64,000 bases of DNA from Olsenella uli (lineage in GTDB: Bacteria > Actinomycetota > Coriobacteriia > Coriobacteriales > Atopobiaceae): contig NZ_JACJJK010000003.1 of the NCBI RefSeq assembly GCF_016899935.1, positions 62,001 to 126,000 on the forward strand, in the 5' to 3' direction. This document shows positions 17,269 through 26,395 of the stretch, in pieces; within the stretch, counting starts at the first letter, position 1, and every line of letters starts with the position of its first letter. The position numbers were made by a program, and so were the translations under genes. The notes beneath the pieces are model-generated. The model worked only from the letters and a program-made list of their open reading frames with translations. It was not told where the DNA came from and did not search any database.

Positions 17269-18390
17269 ATGAAGAGACTTGCCGACAAGCTCGTGGTGTT
17301 CGTCGTCTGCCTGCCCGCGCTCGTCGCGGCGTCGGGCGGGACGGCCGGCGCCGGTCTGGTGGTGGCGCTGTTGGCGGCGGTGGCCCTGGCGGCCCTCTGC
17401 GAGCTCGCCCGCGACCGGGCGGTCCTCGTGCCGCCGCTTGCCCTCTGCGCCCTCGCGTGCGTCCTGCCCGAGGCAGTGGCCCTGCTCGGCGTGGCCACCT
17501 ACGACCTGTGCCGCGTTGCCGTTGGGGAGCGAGGGTGCGCGCGAGCCGTGCCCGCCGCCGTGCTCGTGCCGATCGCCTGGGGCGCGGCGCGGGGCGTGCC
17601 GGACGGGCTCGCGGTTCTTCTCGCCGTGATGGGGGTCGTCGTGGGAGGCTGGCTCGGCCTGCGCGTCGGGGCATCCGAGCTGCGGCGCCGTGACGCCCTC
17701 CGCATACGGGACGACCTCGCGGCCGCGCGCCTCGCCCTGGCCCAGAAGAACCGTGAGCTCCTGGACGCCCAGGACTACGAGGTGCGTCTGGCCACACTCT
17801 CCGAGCGAGCGCGCATCGCCCGCGAGATTCACGACAACGTGGGTCACCTGCTCACGCGCGCCGTCGTGCAGGCGGAGGCGTACCGCGTGGCGCACGACGG
17901 CGAGCCGGTCGCCCGGGACCTCGCCGCCGTGGCGGGCACCGTGCGCGAGGCGCTGGACGAGGTGCGCGCGAGCGTCCACGACCTGCGGGACGACGCGGCG
18001 GACCTCTCGGTGCAGGTGCGCGCCGTCGTGGAGCGCGCCTGCGAGGGGACGGAGCTCGCGCCTGCGGTGCGCGTGGAGGCAGGTGAGGCGCCGGCCGCCG
18101 TGGCGAGCTGCCTCACGGCGGTCGTGCGCGAGGCCGTCTCCAACGTGCTGCGCCACTCGGACGCGCGCCACGTGAGCGTGGAACTGGTGGAGCACCCGGG
18201 ACTCTGGCGACTCACGGTGGTTGATGACGGGACGGCGGCCGGGCCCGGAGACGGCTCCGGCATGGGGCTCGCCTCGATGGAGGAGCGCGTGCGGGCGCTC
18301 GGCGGGACGTTTCGCGCCGGCCCCGGCGAGCAGGGCGGATGGACGGTCTTTGCGAGCGTGCCGCGCGCCGGCGGAGAGGGGAGCGCATGA
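17269..18390 (+). CDS. Two-component sensor histidine kinase (NarL/DesK class)
   Basis: 373 residues. About five membrane helices fill residues 8-135 with almost no extracytoplasmic loop, suggesting membrane-intrinsic sensing of the transported compound or envelope stress. The dimerisation-phosphotransfer helix has ERARIAREIHDNVGH with the phosphorylated His. The ATPase domain has VREAVSNVLRHSDA (N box) and DDGTAAGPGDGSGMGL (G boxes). The stop overlaps the regulator start (ATGA). Genetic linkage implies it controls this transporter operon. Confidence 0.93.
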   Translation: MKRLADKLVVFVVCLPALVAASGGTAGAGLVVALLAAVALAALCELARDRAVLVPPLALCALACVLPEAVALLGVATYDLCRVAVGERGCARAVPAAVLVPIAWGAARGVPDGLAVLLAVMGVVVGGWLGLRVGASELRRRDALRIRDDLAAARLALAQKNRELLDAQDYEVRLATLSERARIAREIHDNVGHLLTRAVVQAEAYRVAHDGEPVARDLAAVAGTVREALDEVRASVHDLRDDAADLSVQVRAVVERACEGTELAPAVRVEAGEAPAAVASCLTAVVREAVSNVLRHSDARHVSVELVEHPGLWRLTVVDDGTAAGPGDGSGMGLASMEERVRALGGTFRAGPGEQGGWTVFASVPRAGGEGSA

Positions 18391-19031
18391 GGGTGATCAT
18401 CGCGGACGACGACGCCGTGGTGGTGGAGTCGCTCAGGATCGTGCTGGACGCGCAGCCGGACATCGAGGTCGTGGGCTGCGGGACGGACGGGGCCGAGGCT
18501 GTGCGCCTGGCGGGACAGGTTGCGCCCGACGTGGTCCTTCTCGACATTCAGATGCCCGGCATGGACGGCCTGGCCGCTGCCGAGAGGATCCTTGCCGCGC
18601 CGCAGCCGCCGCGCGTGGTCTTTCTCACCACGTTCTCCGATGACGAGTACATCGTGCGGGCGCTCGCGCTGGGCGCGGCCGGCTACCTCATCAAGCAGGA
18701 CGTGGCGGGCGTGGCGCCGGCGCTGCGCGCGGTCATGGCGGGGCGGAGCGTGCTGGAGGGCGAGGTGCTCGAGCGTGCGGTCGCGCTTGGTGCGAGCGGG
18801 GCGTCGGCCCCGGCCGAGAAGCCGGACCTCGCGACGCTCTTCCCGCAGCTCACGGACCGCGAGCGCGAGGTCGTGGCGCTCATCGCCGAGGGCCTCGACA
18901 ACCGCGAGGTCGCCGCAGCAGCCTACATGGGCGAGGGCACCGTCCGCAACCACATCAGCTCGATTCTGGCCAAGCTGGGCCTGCGCAACCGCACCCAGAT
19001 CGCCGTCGCCTACTGGAGGGCGCTCAGATGA
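18387..19031 (+). CDS. LuxR/NarL-family response regulator
   Basis: 214 residues. Receiver domain starts MRVIIADDDAVVVESL with the acidic pair, phospho-acceptor Asp in VVLLDIQMPGMDG (about residue 54), Thr in FLTTFSDDEY and Lys in LIKQDV. The C-terminal LuxR HTH reads LTDREREVVALIAEGLDNRE through GTVRNHISSILAKLGLRNRT. Partner of the kinase immediately upstream; ATGA overlaps on both sides with the kinase and the MFS gene show tight co-translation. Confidence 0.95.
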   Translation: MRVIIADDDAVVVESLRIVLDAQPDIEVVGCGTDGAEAVRLAGQVAPDVVLLDIQMPGMDGLAAAERILAAPQPPRVVFLTTFSDDEYIVRALALGAAGYLIKQDVAGVAPALRAVMAGRSVLEGEVLERAVALGASGASAPAEKPDLATLFPQLTDREREVVALIAEGLDNREVAAAAYMGEGTVRNHISSILAKLGLRNRTQIAVAYWRALR

Positions 19032-20275
19032 ACGACGAGAACCACTGGAAGCTCAAGCTCGCCTGCGTGTGGGGCGGCGAGCTCATCTCCGTGCTCACGA
19101 GCTCCATCCTGCAGATGGGCTTTGTCTGGCACATCACGCTCACGACAAACTCGGCGAGCATGCTCTCGCTGGCCTCGCTCGCTGGCTTCCTGCCGCTGGC
19201 GCTCTTTGGCACCTTCGCGGGAACCATCGTTGACCGCCTGCCGCTCAAGGTCTCGCTCGTCGGCGCGGACCTCTTCATCGCGGCGGTGAGCGCCGTCGTG
19301 GCGGCGGTCTCGCTCATGGGCGCGCTTCCCGTATGGGTGGTCATGGTCGCGCTCTTCGTGCGGGCCATCGGCAGCTCCCTGCACACGCCCGCCTTCCAGG
19401 CGCTCACGCCGCACCTGGCGCCGGCCGAGCACCTCACGCGTCTCGCGGGCGTGACGCAGGCCGTCCAGTCCGGCGGCTACATCCTCGGCACGGCGATCGC
19501 GGCGGTGATCTACCCGCTCTGGGGGCTCACGGCGATGATCGCGCTCGACGTGGTCGGGGCGCTTGTGGCCTCGGTGGCGGTGCTGGCGGCGCGGCTCGAC
19601 GTGGGCGGCTCGCGCGGTACGTCGGGCGAGCGGGGCCTCGGCATCGCGGCCCAGGCGCGCGCCCTCGCCGCAGAGACCGCCGACGGCTACCGCGTCCTGC
19701 GCGGCTATCGGGGCCTCTTTGCGCTCCTGTGGTGCGGCTTCGTCTTTACGCTGGTCTTCTCGCCCATCTCGGCGCTCTTCCCGCTCATGACGCTCGATCA
19801 CTTCAGCGGCACCACGGGTGACGCGGCCACGGCGGAGATCGTGTTCTCGGTGGGTATGATCGTGGGCTCGGCGCTGCTCACGGCGACGGGCGGCTTCAAG
19901 AACCGTGCGTACACCGTCTGCTTTGCCACGGCGCTCTACGGCTTTGCGACGCTGGTTGCGGGTTGCGCAGGGCCGAACGCCGGCGGCATGCAGCTCTTCT
20001 TTGTGATGAGCTTCCTCATGGGTCTGAGCTCGCCGTTCTATTCCGGTCCGCAGACAGCCCTCATGCAGGAGAAGATCCCGCCCGAGTACCTGGGGCGCGT
20101 CTTCGGCCTCTACGGGGCAATCATGTCTTGGGCGATGCCGCTTGGGCTGGCGTTCTCGTCGCTCTTCGCGGATGCCGTGGGCGCGCCGGCGTGGTTCTTC
20201 GGCGCGGGCGTCGCGATGGTCATTCTCGCCTGCGTGACCTGGGCGATTCCCGCCATCCGAAACGTGGAGCGGTAA
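19028..20275 (+). CDS. Major facilitator superfamily efflux protein
   Basis: 415 residues with about twelve membrane helices and no signal peptide. The loop between helices 2 and 3 has GTIVDRLPLK, the MFS motif A region (G-x-x-x-D-R). The middle loop (about 190-215) is cytoplasmic. It belongs with MFS_3/enterobactin-exporter-like drug or siderophore exporters. Starts in an ATGA overlap with the response regulator, so it is the last gene of the operon. A palindromic hairpin follows 16 bp after the stop. Confidence 0.9.
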   Translation: MNDENHWKLKLACVWGGELISVLTSSILQMGFVWHITLTTNSASMLSLASLAGFLPLALFGTFAGTIVDRLPLKVSLVGADLFIAAVSAVVAAVSLMGALPVWVVMVALFVRAIGSSLHTPAFQALTPHLAPAEHLTRLAGVTQAVQSGGYILGTAIAAVIYPLWGLTAMIALDVVGALVASVAVLAARLDVGGSRGTSGERGLGIAAQARALAAETADGYRVLRGYRGLFALLWCGFVFTLVFSPISALFPLMTLDHFSGTTGDAATAEIVFSVGMIVGSALLTATGGFKNRAYTVCFATALYGFATLVAGCAGPNAGGMQLFFVMSFLMGLSSPFYSGPQTALMQEKIPPEYLGRVFGLYGAIMSWAMPLGLAFSSLFADAVGAPAWFFGAGVAMVILACVTWAIPAIRNVER

Positions 20276-20290
20276 CCCCTCATGACGTCG

Positions 20291-20345
20291 CGTTCACCGA
20301 GTCTGTACTTTTTTCGATACCCAGGAAGTACAGACTCGGTGAACG
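20291..20345. terminator. 20-bp perfect inverted repeat
   Basis: Arms 20291-20310 and 20326-20345 (CGTTCACCGAGTCTGTACTT and its inverse) with a 15-nt loop beginning TTTT. It lies directly behind the MFS stop codon and is probably the operon terminator. Confidence 0.6.
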
Positions 20346-20378
20346 CTCGTGAATTCGCAGGTAGAGCGTTTGCCCGTT

Positions 20379-20417
20379 GAGTCTGTATTCGTGTCAGACG
20401 CGAAAAACTACAGACTC
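20379..20417. repeat. Second, related hairpin (GAGTCTGTA arms)
   Basis: GAGTCTGTA (20379-20387) and TACAGACTC (20409-20417) repeat the core of the neighbouring hairpin 20291-20345, including the following GATGAAC resembling GGTGAAC. Looks like a duplicated, partly decayed copy. The remainder up to 20561 holds no ORF I would support. Confidence 0.55.
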
Positions 20418-20561
20418 GATGAACATGGGGCGCGCGCAGCCGCTATCCGACCTCTTGCGTTACGCGCGGGCGACGATGGCGTCGCGGAGCCGCTGAGCGC
20501 AGCCGGGTCACTCGCGATTGCTTGCGTTGGCAGCGGTGCGCTGCGGCTCGCAAAGGATTCG

Positions 20562-21008
20562 TCACTTATGGCCACAACCCCAGACCTCGCTCACGATTCG
20601 CAGCGTGAGCTCGTCGCGGCTGCCGGCGTAATACTTGTCCAGCACGGCGCCGAAGACGGGGTCCGCCCCCGTGAGCTCGAAGAGCGTCATCGACGAGCGG
20701 ACCTTGAGCGCGTCGATGTCCCCCAGCACGGCCACGGGGTCGCTCCCCGGCAGGGCGAGAAGCGCGTGCGAAATCTCAATCAGTCGCGCCCCGAGCAGGG
20801 GATGGTTGACGTATGCGTCCAGCTCCTCGCGGCTGCCGATGCCGTAGCGCTCCGCCATGGGGCTGTGGCCGAGCCCGTGCGCCTGCGGGAAGACGAACCA
20901 GATCCAGTGGCTCCGCTTGCGCCCCGTGCGAATCTCGGCGAGCGCCCGTTCGTAGACGTTGCCGTCCTGCGCTCGGACGAAGCGCTCGATGTCAAAGCTC
21001 GCGGTCAT
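20562..21008 (-). CDS. DUF1810 family protein
   Basis: 148 residues starting MTASFDIERFVRAQ, Shine-Dalgarno AGGGAGGAG. The conserved DUF1810 blocks are present: the N-terminal FVRAQ-x3-YERALAEI, SHWIWFVFPQ, GLGHSPMAERYGI, LLGARLIEI and DALKVRSSMTLFE. The family is widespread and small, and its biochemical role is not established to my knowledge. Divergent from the tag gene with 61 bp between the starts. Soluble, no signal. Confidence 0.9.
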   Translation of the reverse strand: MTASFDIERFVRAQDGNVYERALAEIRTGRKRSHWIWFVFPQAHGLGHSPMAERYGIGSREELDAYVNHPLLGARLIEISHALLALPGSDPVAVLGDIDALKVRSSMTLFELTGADPVFGAVLDKYYAGSRDELTLRIVSEVWGCGHK

Positions 21009-21069
21009 GTGATGCTCCTCCCTTTTGTCAGATAATAGACCCGTCAAGTCGAGAAGCGCGGAGGCCTGC

Positions 21070-21690
21070 ATGTCGTACTGCGACTGGGATATCACCGATG
21101 AGCTCTGCCTGCGCTACCACGACGAGGAGTGGGGCGTGCCGCTGCACGACAACCGCGGGCAGTTCGAGTTCCTCTCGCTCGAGGTCATGCAGTGCGGGCT
21201 CAACTGGACCATGATGCTGCACAGGCGTGAGGTGTTCCGCGCGTGCTTCGCGGGCTTCGACTTCGATGCCGTGGCGGCGTTTGGCCCGGATGACGTCGAA
21301 CGCATTCTGGAGACTCCGGGTATGATCCACTCCCGCCGCAAGGTCGAGGCAATCATCAACAACGCGCGCTGCTTCCAGCGGGTGCGCGAGGAGTCTGGCA
21401 GCTTTGACGCGTACCTCTGGGGCTTCTCGGACGGCAAGACGATCCTCTACAACAAGCACGCCGACGGGTGGATCCCCGTGAGCAACGGCCTCTCGGCGCG
21501 CGTGGCGGCGGACCTGCGAAAGCGCGGCTTCAAGTACCTGGGTCCCACGACGGTCTATTCACACCTCCAAGCCTGCGGCATCATCAACGACCACGGTCGC
21601 GACTGCCCGCGCTACGCCGCGATAAACGCCCTGGGCCCCACGATCGAAAAGCGCCGCTACCTCGAGAAGGACGTCCACCACTACGAGTGA
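21070..21690 (+). CDS. tag: DNA-3-methyladenine glycosylase I
   Basis: 206 residues from MSYCDWDI; GGAGG at 21060-21064 lies just upstream. The hallmarks of Tag are visible: CDW near the N-terminus, YHDEEWGVPLHDNRGQFEFLSLE with the catalytic-pocket Glu, GLNWTMML, and YSHLQACGIINDH-x3-C, which together with the first Cys and a His gives the Tag zinc site. It removes 3-methyladenine from alkylated DNA in base-excision repair. The stop codon is part of a palindrome (21688-21720). Confidence 0.95.
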   Translation: MSYCDWDITDELCLRYHDEEWGVPLHDNRGQFEFLSLEVMQCGLNWTMMLHRREVFRACFAGFDFDAVAAFGPDDVERILETPGMIHSRRKVEAIINNARCFQRVREESGSFDAYLWGFSDGKTILYNKHADGWIPVSNGLSARVAADLRKRGFKYLGPTTVYSHLQACGIINDHGRDCPRYAAINALGPTIEKRRYLEKDVHHYE

Positions 21691-21720
21691 TTCAAAAGGG
21701 GACAGACCCCTTTTGAATCA
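21688..21720. terminator. 14-bp palindrome with GGGGACAGACCCC core
   Basis: Arms 21688-21701 and 21707-21720 (TGATTCAAAAGGGG and its inverse), 5-nt loop ACAGA. Begins with the tag stop codon and ends in A/T-rich DNA; probable terminator. Same core as the palindromes at 45923, 54026 and 60420. Confidence 0.6.
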
Positions 21721-21832
21721 TCATATTGATGGTGATGGGTAGTTTTCTCGCCATATCTTTTTGTACTTCTCGCTTGTAGACTGAGAGAAACACTTGTCAG
21801 GCGTACGACGAACGGGAGTCCAAGGAATGAAG

Positions 21833-24800
21833 ATGACCGATGAGCTCCAGACTGCGTTGGAGAAGCTCAACCCCGAGCAGCGCCGTGCCGTGGAGTGCCT
21901 GGACGGCCCGCTGATGGTGATTGCCGGCCCCGGCACGGGCAAGACTCAGCTTCTGAGCCTGAGGGCAGCCAACATCCTCATCAAGCGCGACGCCGCCCCC
22001 AAGAACATCCTCTGCCTCACGTATACCGAGGCCGGTGCCGAGGCCATGCGTTCTCGCCTGATCGAGCTCATCGGCAGAGAGGCGTACGGCATCCAGGTGA
22101 GCACCTTCCACGGGTTTGCCAGTAGCGTTCGCGCGGCTCATCCGGAAAGCTTTCCCCGTCCTGCCTCCGACCAGCTTGTCACGAGCCTGCGACAGGCAAA
22201 GATCATGGATGAGCTGCTCAAGACGCTGCCGTTTGGCTCTCCGCTCTCAAGCATTGGCAGGGGAGACGTCGCGCGCTTCTCGCGGGAGATGCTCGCCTTT
22301 GTCTCAAATGTCAAGCGCAGCGGCATCTCCTACGAGGCGCTTTCAAAGATCGCCGAGCAGAACATCCATGCCGCGGACTGGCTTGAGCAAAACACCTCGC
22401 TTTGCGACATCGCTGCCATGACGGCGAGCTCGCGCGTCGTGGAACGCTTTGAGACCGAGGTCGAGCGGGCCAGCGCGAACGCCCCTGACGAGCTCAAGCT
22501 TCCCGTGGTCTCCACTCCGGGAATCTACGTACCCTTTATCACAAGCCTTCGCGATACCGTCCGACGCACCGAGCTCGTGGACGAGAACGGAAAGACTGCA
22601 GGCTACAGAAACATCCGAGACGCGTTCTTCGAGGGAAGCAACAAGGAGGGCAGGCGCCTCCGAACCCGAAAGGAAGGCGAGCGGCTTCTTGCCGCCTGCT
22701 CGGTTGCCCAGCGCTACCAGGAAAACCTCGACAACCAGCACCTCTACGACTACGACGACATGATCGCCGACTTCGTAAGGTCGGTCGAGGAGGACGACGA
22801 ACTGCGCCAGGAGCTCCAGGACACCTACACCTACATTCAGGTCGACGAGTTCCAGGACACCAACGGCGCTCAGATGAGGATCGTCGAGCTCCTCTGCGAG
22901 GGACTCGAGCGCCCCAACGTCATGGCGGTGGGCGATGACGACCAGGCCATCATGCGCTTCCAGGGCGCGACCATCGAGTGCATCAACCAGTTCGTCGACC
23001 GCTACCACCCGCAGAGCGTCGTGCTCATGACCAACTACCGCTCCACTCCGGGCATCGTCGAGCTTGGTCAGCGGGTGTCGGCGCAGGTCGAGCGCCGCCT
23101 CGCCGCATGCGACGACAAGGCGATCCGGGCCAACTGCCCCCGAGGAGACCAGACCGAGTTCTCCGAGACCGTCTTTCAGGGCAAGGCGGAGGAGTATGCC
23201 GCCCTGGCGCGTGACATCCGTGAGCGCATCGATGGTGGCTACCTCAATACCTGCAAGGATCCTGACGAGGCAATCGCGGTTATCTCACCCAAACACACCG
23301 TTCTGAAGGCGCTCATCCCGCATCTCGTTGCGGAGGGCGTTCCCTTCTCGTACCGCCAGACTCAGGATCTCTTTGCATCCGAGCGCATGCAGACCATGCT
23401 TGCGCTGATTTGCTGCGTCTGTGCGCTCTCGCAGGGGCGGGCGCAGGTTGCCTCGAGCTGTCTGCCTCAGATCGTGTGCGCGCCCGAGCTGGGTGGCGAC
23501 CATCCAAGCTCAGTGCGCTTTGCCCTCGCCGCGCACAGGGAGTTCCATGGAGACTGGCTGCTCGCCATGGAGCACACGCAAAACGAGCGCATCCGTGGCA
23601 TACTCGACAGTCTCATGACCTGGGCCGCGGAGGCGCCAAGCTCGCCGGTGCGCGAGCTGCTCTTCAAGATGGCGGCGCGTTCGATGACGCACTACCGTCA
23701 CCAGGGCGAGAAGGACCCGCTTGCGGCGGCGGAGTTCAACGCCGGCATGCGAGCCCTGCTCAACTTTGTGGAGGGAGAGCTCGCGCAGGCAGGCGGTCTC
23801 GGCCGAGCGCTTCGCCTGCCCGACGTTGAGGATCTGCTCGAATCGGCTCAAAAGTATGGCGTGGCCATCGAGGCAAGCGTCAGCCTCGGTGCCCCCGGGG
23901 CCGTGCGGCTGACGTCTGCCCACAGCTCCAAGGGTCTTGAGTTCGATTGCGTCTATCTTGTCGACGCCGACGACGCCACCTGGCACAAAGGAGCCAACGG
24001 AGGCAGCCTCTACCCCTCCAACCTGCTCATTGGTGACGAGAAGGACGAGGATGACGCACGGCGCCTTCTCTTCGTTGCCCTGACGCGCGCAAAGCGCCAT
24101 CTGGAACTCTACCGCGCCGCCGGGTCAACCGTGCGCGAGCTCTCGGGCGTGGTCGAGACCCGCGAGGTCGACCCAGACCCGATCGCCCTTGACGCGGCCG
24201 TCGCAACCGAGTGGCACGACAGCTACCGGCTGGACACACCTGAGCTCGTTGCCCTGCTCGACGCCAACAAGGACGTGAGGCACCTCTCGGCCTCTGCCCT
24301 CAATGCCTTTGTCTGCTACAAGGAGGGCTGCACGAACAGCCTCTCGTTCCCTGAGCGCCAGGTTCTGCGACTGCCCGAGGCTCCCCAGATTCAGCTTGAG
24401 TTTGGCAGCATTGTGCACGCGATGTTGGAGGACATAGCGAATCGGGTCATGGGGCCAGAGGGAGCCTCGCTGGATGAGGTCATGGCGGCCCATCGCCAGA
24501 GGGTCCGCTGGATGGACTTCCCCGTCGCGGACGTCTCTCGCTACGAGCAGCGCTTCGAGCGAATCTGCACGAGCTTTGTGCCGTGGCTCCTTGAGAGCGC
24601 AAGGGGCTACAGAAGGGTCACGGAGGCTAAGCTATCCGCCTCAACCGCTGCGGGAACCCCGCTCTTTGGCTACCTTGACCTGCTGCTCATTGATGATGCC
24701 GCAAGGACCGTGCGCATCGTCGACTACAAGACCGGCTTTAGCTACAAGGTCTCCGATGACTATGAGCGCCAGCTGAGGTTCTACAAGCTGCTCGTGGAAT

Positions 24801-25111
24801 CCTCGCCCCAGTTCGAGGGCTACGAGGTCGTCTCCATGGGCGACTTCTACGTGGAGCCTGAGAAGGATAGCGGCGAGCTTCACCCTCCGCTCTCCGTTAC
24901 GGCATCAGACGAGGAGGTTCGCTCTCTTGAAAGGCTCGCTGACGTCGTGTGGGCGCGTATCCAGGCGGGGCAGTGGGACACGAGTGCCTTCGAGCAAAGC
25001 GAGCTCTACGAGCGTGCGTTGACCCAGCAGGAGAGCGAGCGCTCCAAGGCGGACAAGGCTCGCGTCATGCAGCGGGCGTACGAGGCGTGGCTGGTCCAGT
25101 CCGCCTCCTGA
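21833..25111 (+). CDS. UvrD-like helicase fused to PD-(D/E)XK nuclease
   Basis: About 1,092 residues. The ATG at 21833 lies 6 bp after AAGGA; 21827 is an alternative. Superfamily 1 helicase motifs: Q-motif LNPEQRRAVE, Walker A AGPGTGKTQ, Ia TYTEAGAEAM, II YIQVDEFQDTN, III GDDDQAI, IV MTNYRST, V LTSAHSSKGLEF and VI LLFVALTRAKRHL. The C-terminal 250 residues carry a RecB-type nuclease: GSIVHAMLED, GYLDLLLIDD and IVDYKTG supply the His, Asp and Asp-x-Lys. So it unwinds and cuts DNA, like AddA/AdnAB relatives, but stands alone with no partner gene. First gene of the accessory island; convergent with an unknown gene. Confidence 0.9.
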   Translation: MTDELQTALEKLNPEQRRAVECLDGPLMVIAGPGTGKTQLLSLRAANILIKRDAAPKNILCLTYTEAGAEAMRSRLIELIGREAYGIQVSTFHGFASSVRAAHPESFPRPASDQLVTSLRQAKIMDELLKTLPFGSPLSSIGRGDVARFSREMLAFVSNVKRSGISYEALSKIAEQNIHAADWLEQNTSLCDIAAMTASSRVVERFETEVERASANAPDELKLPVVSTPGIYVPFITSLRDTVRRTELVDENGKTAGYRNIRDAFFEGSNKEGRRLRTRKEGERLLAACSVAQRYQENLDNQHLYDYDDMIADFVRSVEEDDELRQELQDTYTYIQVDEFQDTNGAQMRIVELLCEGLERPNVMAVGDDDQAIMRFQGATIECINQFVDRYHPQSVVLMTNYRSTPGIVELGQRVSAQVERRLAACDDKAIRANCPRGDQTEFSETVFQGKAEEYAALARDIRERIDGGYLNTCKDPDEAIAVISPKHTVLKALIPHLVAEGVPFSYRQTQDLFASERMQTMLALICCVCALSQGRAQVASSCLPQIVCAPELGGDHPSSVRFALAAHREFHGDWLLAMEHTQNERIRGILDSLMTWAAEAPSSPVRELLFKMAARSMTHYRHQGEKDPLAAAEFNAGMRALLNFVEGELAQAGGLGRALRLPDVEDLLESAQKYGVAIEASVSLGAPGAVRLTSAHSSKGLEFDCVYLVDADDATWHKGANGGSLYPSNLLIGDEKDEDDARRLLFVALTRAKRHLELYRAAGSTVRELSGVVETREVDPDPIALDAAVATEWHDSYRLDTPELVALLDANKDVRHLSASALNAFVCYKEGCTNSLSFPERQVLRLPEAPQIQLEFGSIVHAMLEDIANRVMGPEGASLDEVMAAHRQRVRWMDFPVADVSRYEQRFERICTSFVPWLLESARGYRRVTEAKLSASTAAGTPLFGYLDLLLIDDAARTVRIVDYKTGFSYKVSDDYERQLRFYKLLVESSPQFEGYEVVSMGDFYVEPEKDSGELHPPLSVTASDEEVRSLERLADVVWARIQAGQWDTSAFEQSELYERALTQQESERSKADKARVMQRAYEAWLVQSAS

Positions 25112-25129
25112 CCAGCTGCGTCTGGGCAA

Positions 25130-26269
25130 TTACCTGAGAAGGTCGAGAAGCTCGGGCGGCAGCACGGCATCGCGCAGCTCGGGCGACCACGTCCCGTACA
25201 TGCATCGAACCTCCTCGAGCTGGGCCTTCCTGCGCTCGGCTTCGAGCTCCTCGCGCGCCTGAGCGTCCAGCACCTCGCACTCCCGCAGGCAGCGCCTGAG
25301 GCCGATCTCCCCGCGGGAGAAGCGGCTCAGCGGCTTGAGCTTTCGCTCAAAGCCCCTGAGATCCCCGTCATACGGCTCCAGCGAGAGAAGGTCGTGAAAG
25401 TCGCTGCGGAACCACACGACGCCGCTCTCCTCGTCAACCGTGTGCCCGTAGACCAACATGTCCGTGTAGTCGCCGTGCTCCTCCCGGAGCCGGAGGGTCC
25501 TCGCGTCGTCATCCCGCGCCGGGTCGAGCGTCGCATCGTGATCGAGGACAAAGCGGCTCTCGTCACCGTAGATGCCAGGATGGTGCACAAGGATGTCGCC
25601 CCGCTTGAACGGAAGCGGGAAGTTGAACCACATATCCTCAAAGCCCGGCCAGAGTACGTCCTTCTCCTCTTGGGTCAGACGGGGCGATCGGTCATCGACA
25701 AAGGCAACGGGCTCCAGGCCCGGCGAGACCAGCACGCTCACGTCGCTGTCGTAGTCCTCTTCGTCGGAGTCGTCGGCAAAGTAGCGCTTGGTGAGGATGA
25801 ACCGGTCATCTTTGAGCCCCCAGTCCTCCTCGTCGATGCAGTCGCGCAGCTTACGGACCGCGCGCTCGAACGACGGACGCACGTACGCGTCACCTCTATA
25901 GCTGACCTCGCGCTTCTGGACGATCCAGCAACAGGCCTCTCCGGGTTTCGACGAGCGGAGGTCATCCAGGAGCTGCTCCTGGATTCTCATGTATGCCTCA
26001 AGGAACGCATGGAGGCTCCTGCCTGCGAGATACGACATGTGCTTGGGAAAGATGGCGTCCGGCGTGGTCTCGATGAGGTTGCGCCATGCGGCGTGCTTCT
26101 CGGCAATCGTGCGCTTGTGACTGTTCCAGATGATGAAGGACGCTTCGATGGGAGGCGGGTTCCAGCCAATCTTCTCCCAGTGAGCGCGAACGGCGAGGGA
26201 GTCGACAAAGTCGAGGACGTCGAGGGGCTGCTCGCTCTCCGCAAAAGCTGCCGGGCTGAACGAGTCCAT
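25130..26269 (-). CDS. Unknown protein, island paralogue 1
   Basis: 379 residues, acidic, soluble, Shine-Dalgarno AAAGGAG. No known family recognised. It shares blocks with the products at 31622 and 32727: KHAAWRNLIETTPD (residues 58-72; second copy KLVAWQEIVDTMPD), LPFKRGDILVHHPG near residue 222 (IPFKRGDIVIDRT), and FSRGEIGLRRCLRE near 315 (WARGEMDLDFAIG). The central K-R-G-D-I block looks like a small beta-barrel strand pair within an alpha/beta protein. Convergent with the helicase-nuclease, 18 bp apart. Function unknown. Confidence 0.75.
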   Translation of the reverse strand: MDSFSPAAFAESEQPLDVLDFVDSLAVRAHWEKIGWNPPPIEASFIIWNSHKRTIAEKHAAWRNLIETTPDAIFPKHMSYLAGRSLHAFLEAYMRIQEQLLDDLRSSKPGEACCWIVQKREVSYRGDAYVRPSFERAVRKLRDCIDEEDWGLKDDRFILTKRYFADDSDEEDYDSDVSVLVSPGLEPVAFVDDRSPRLTQEEKDVLWPGFEDMWFNFPLPFKRGDILVHHPGIYGDESRFVLDHDATLDPARDDDARTLRLREEHGDYTDMLVYGHTVDEESGVVWFRSDFHDLLSLEPYDGDLRGFERKLKPLSRFSRGEIGLRRCLRECEVLDAQAREELEAERRKAQLEEVRCMYGTWSPELRDAVLPPELLDLLR

Positions 26270-26395
26270 GTCTGCTCCTTTGTGCAGAGGCTTGCTATCT
26301 ACAGCTCAGGATATGGGGCTATATGAGTCGTTTCTGTCCCATGGCCCTTAGTAGCTTTCTTTTGGACTTCATTGAGCTGGTGAGAAGGACGGGCG

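Noticed and set aside
16396-18195. 599-codon minus-strand ORF over permease and kinase genes
   Set aside because: Composition of an antisense frame; would contradict the overlapping operon on the plus strand.
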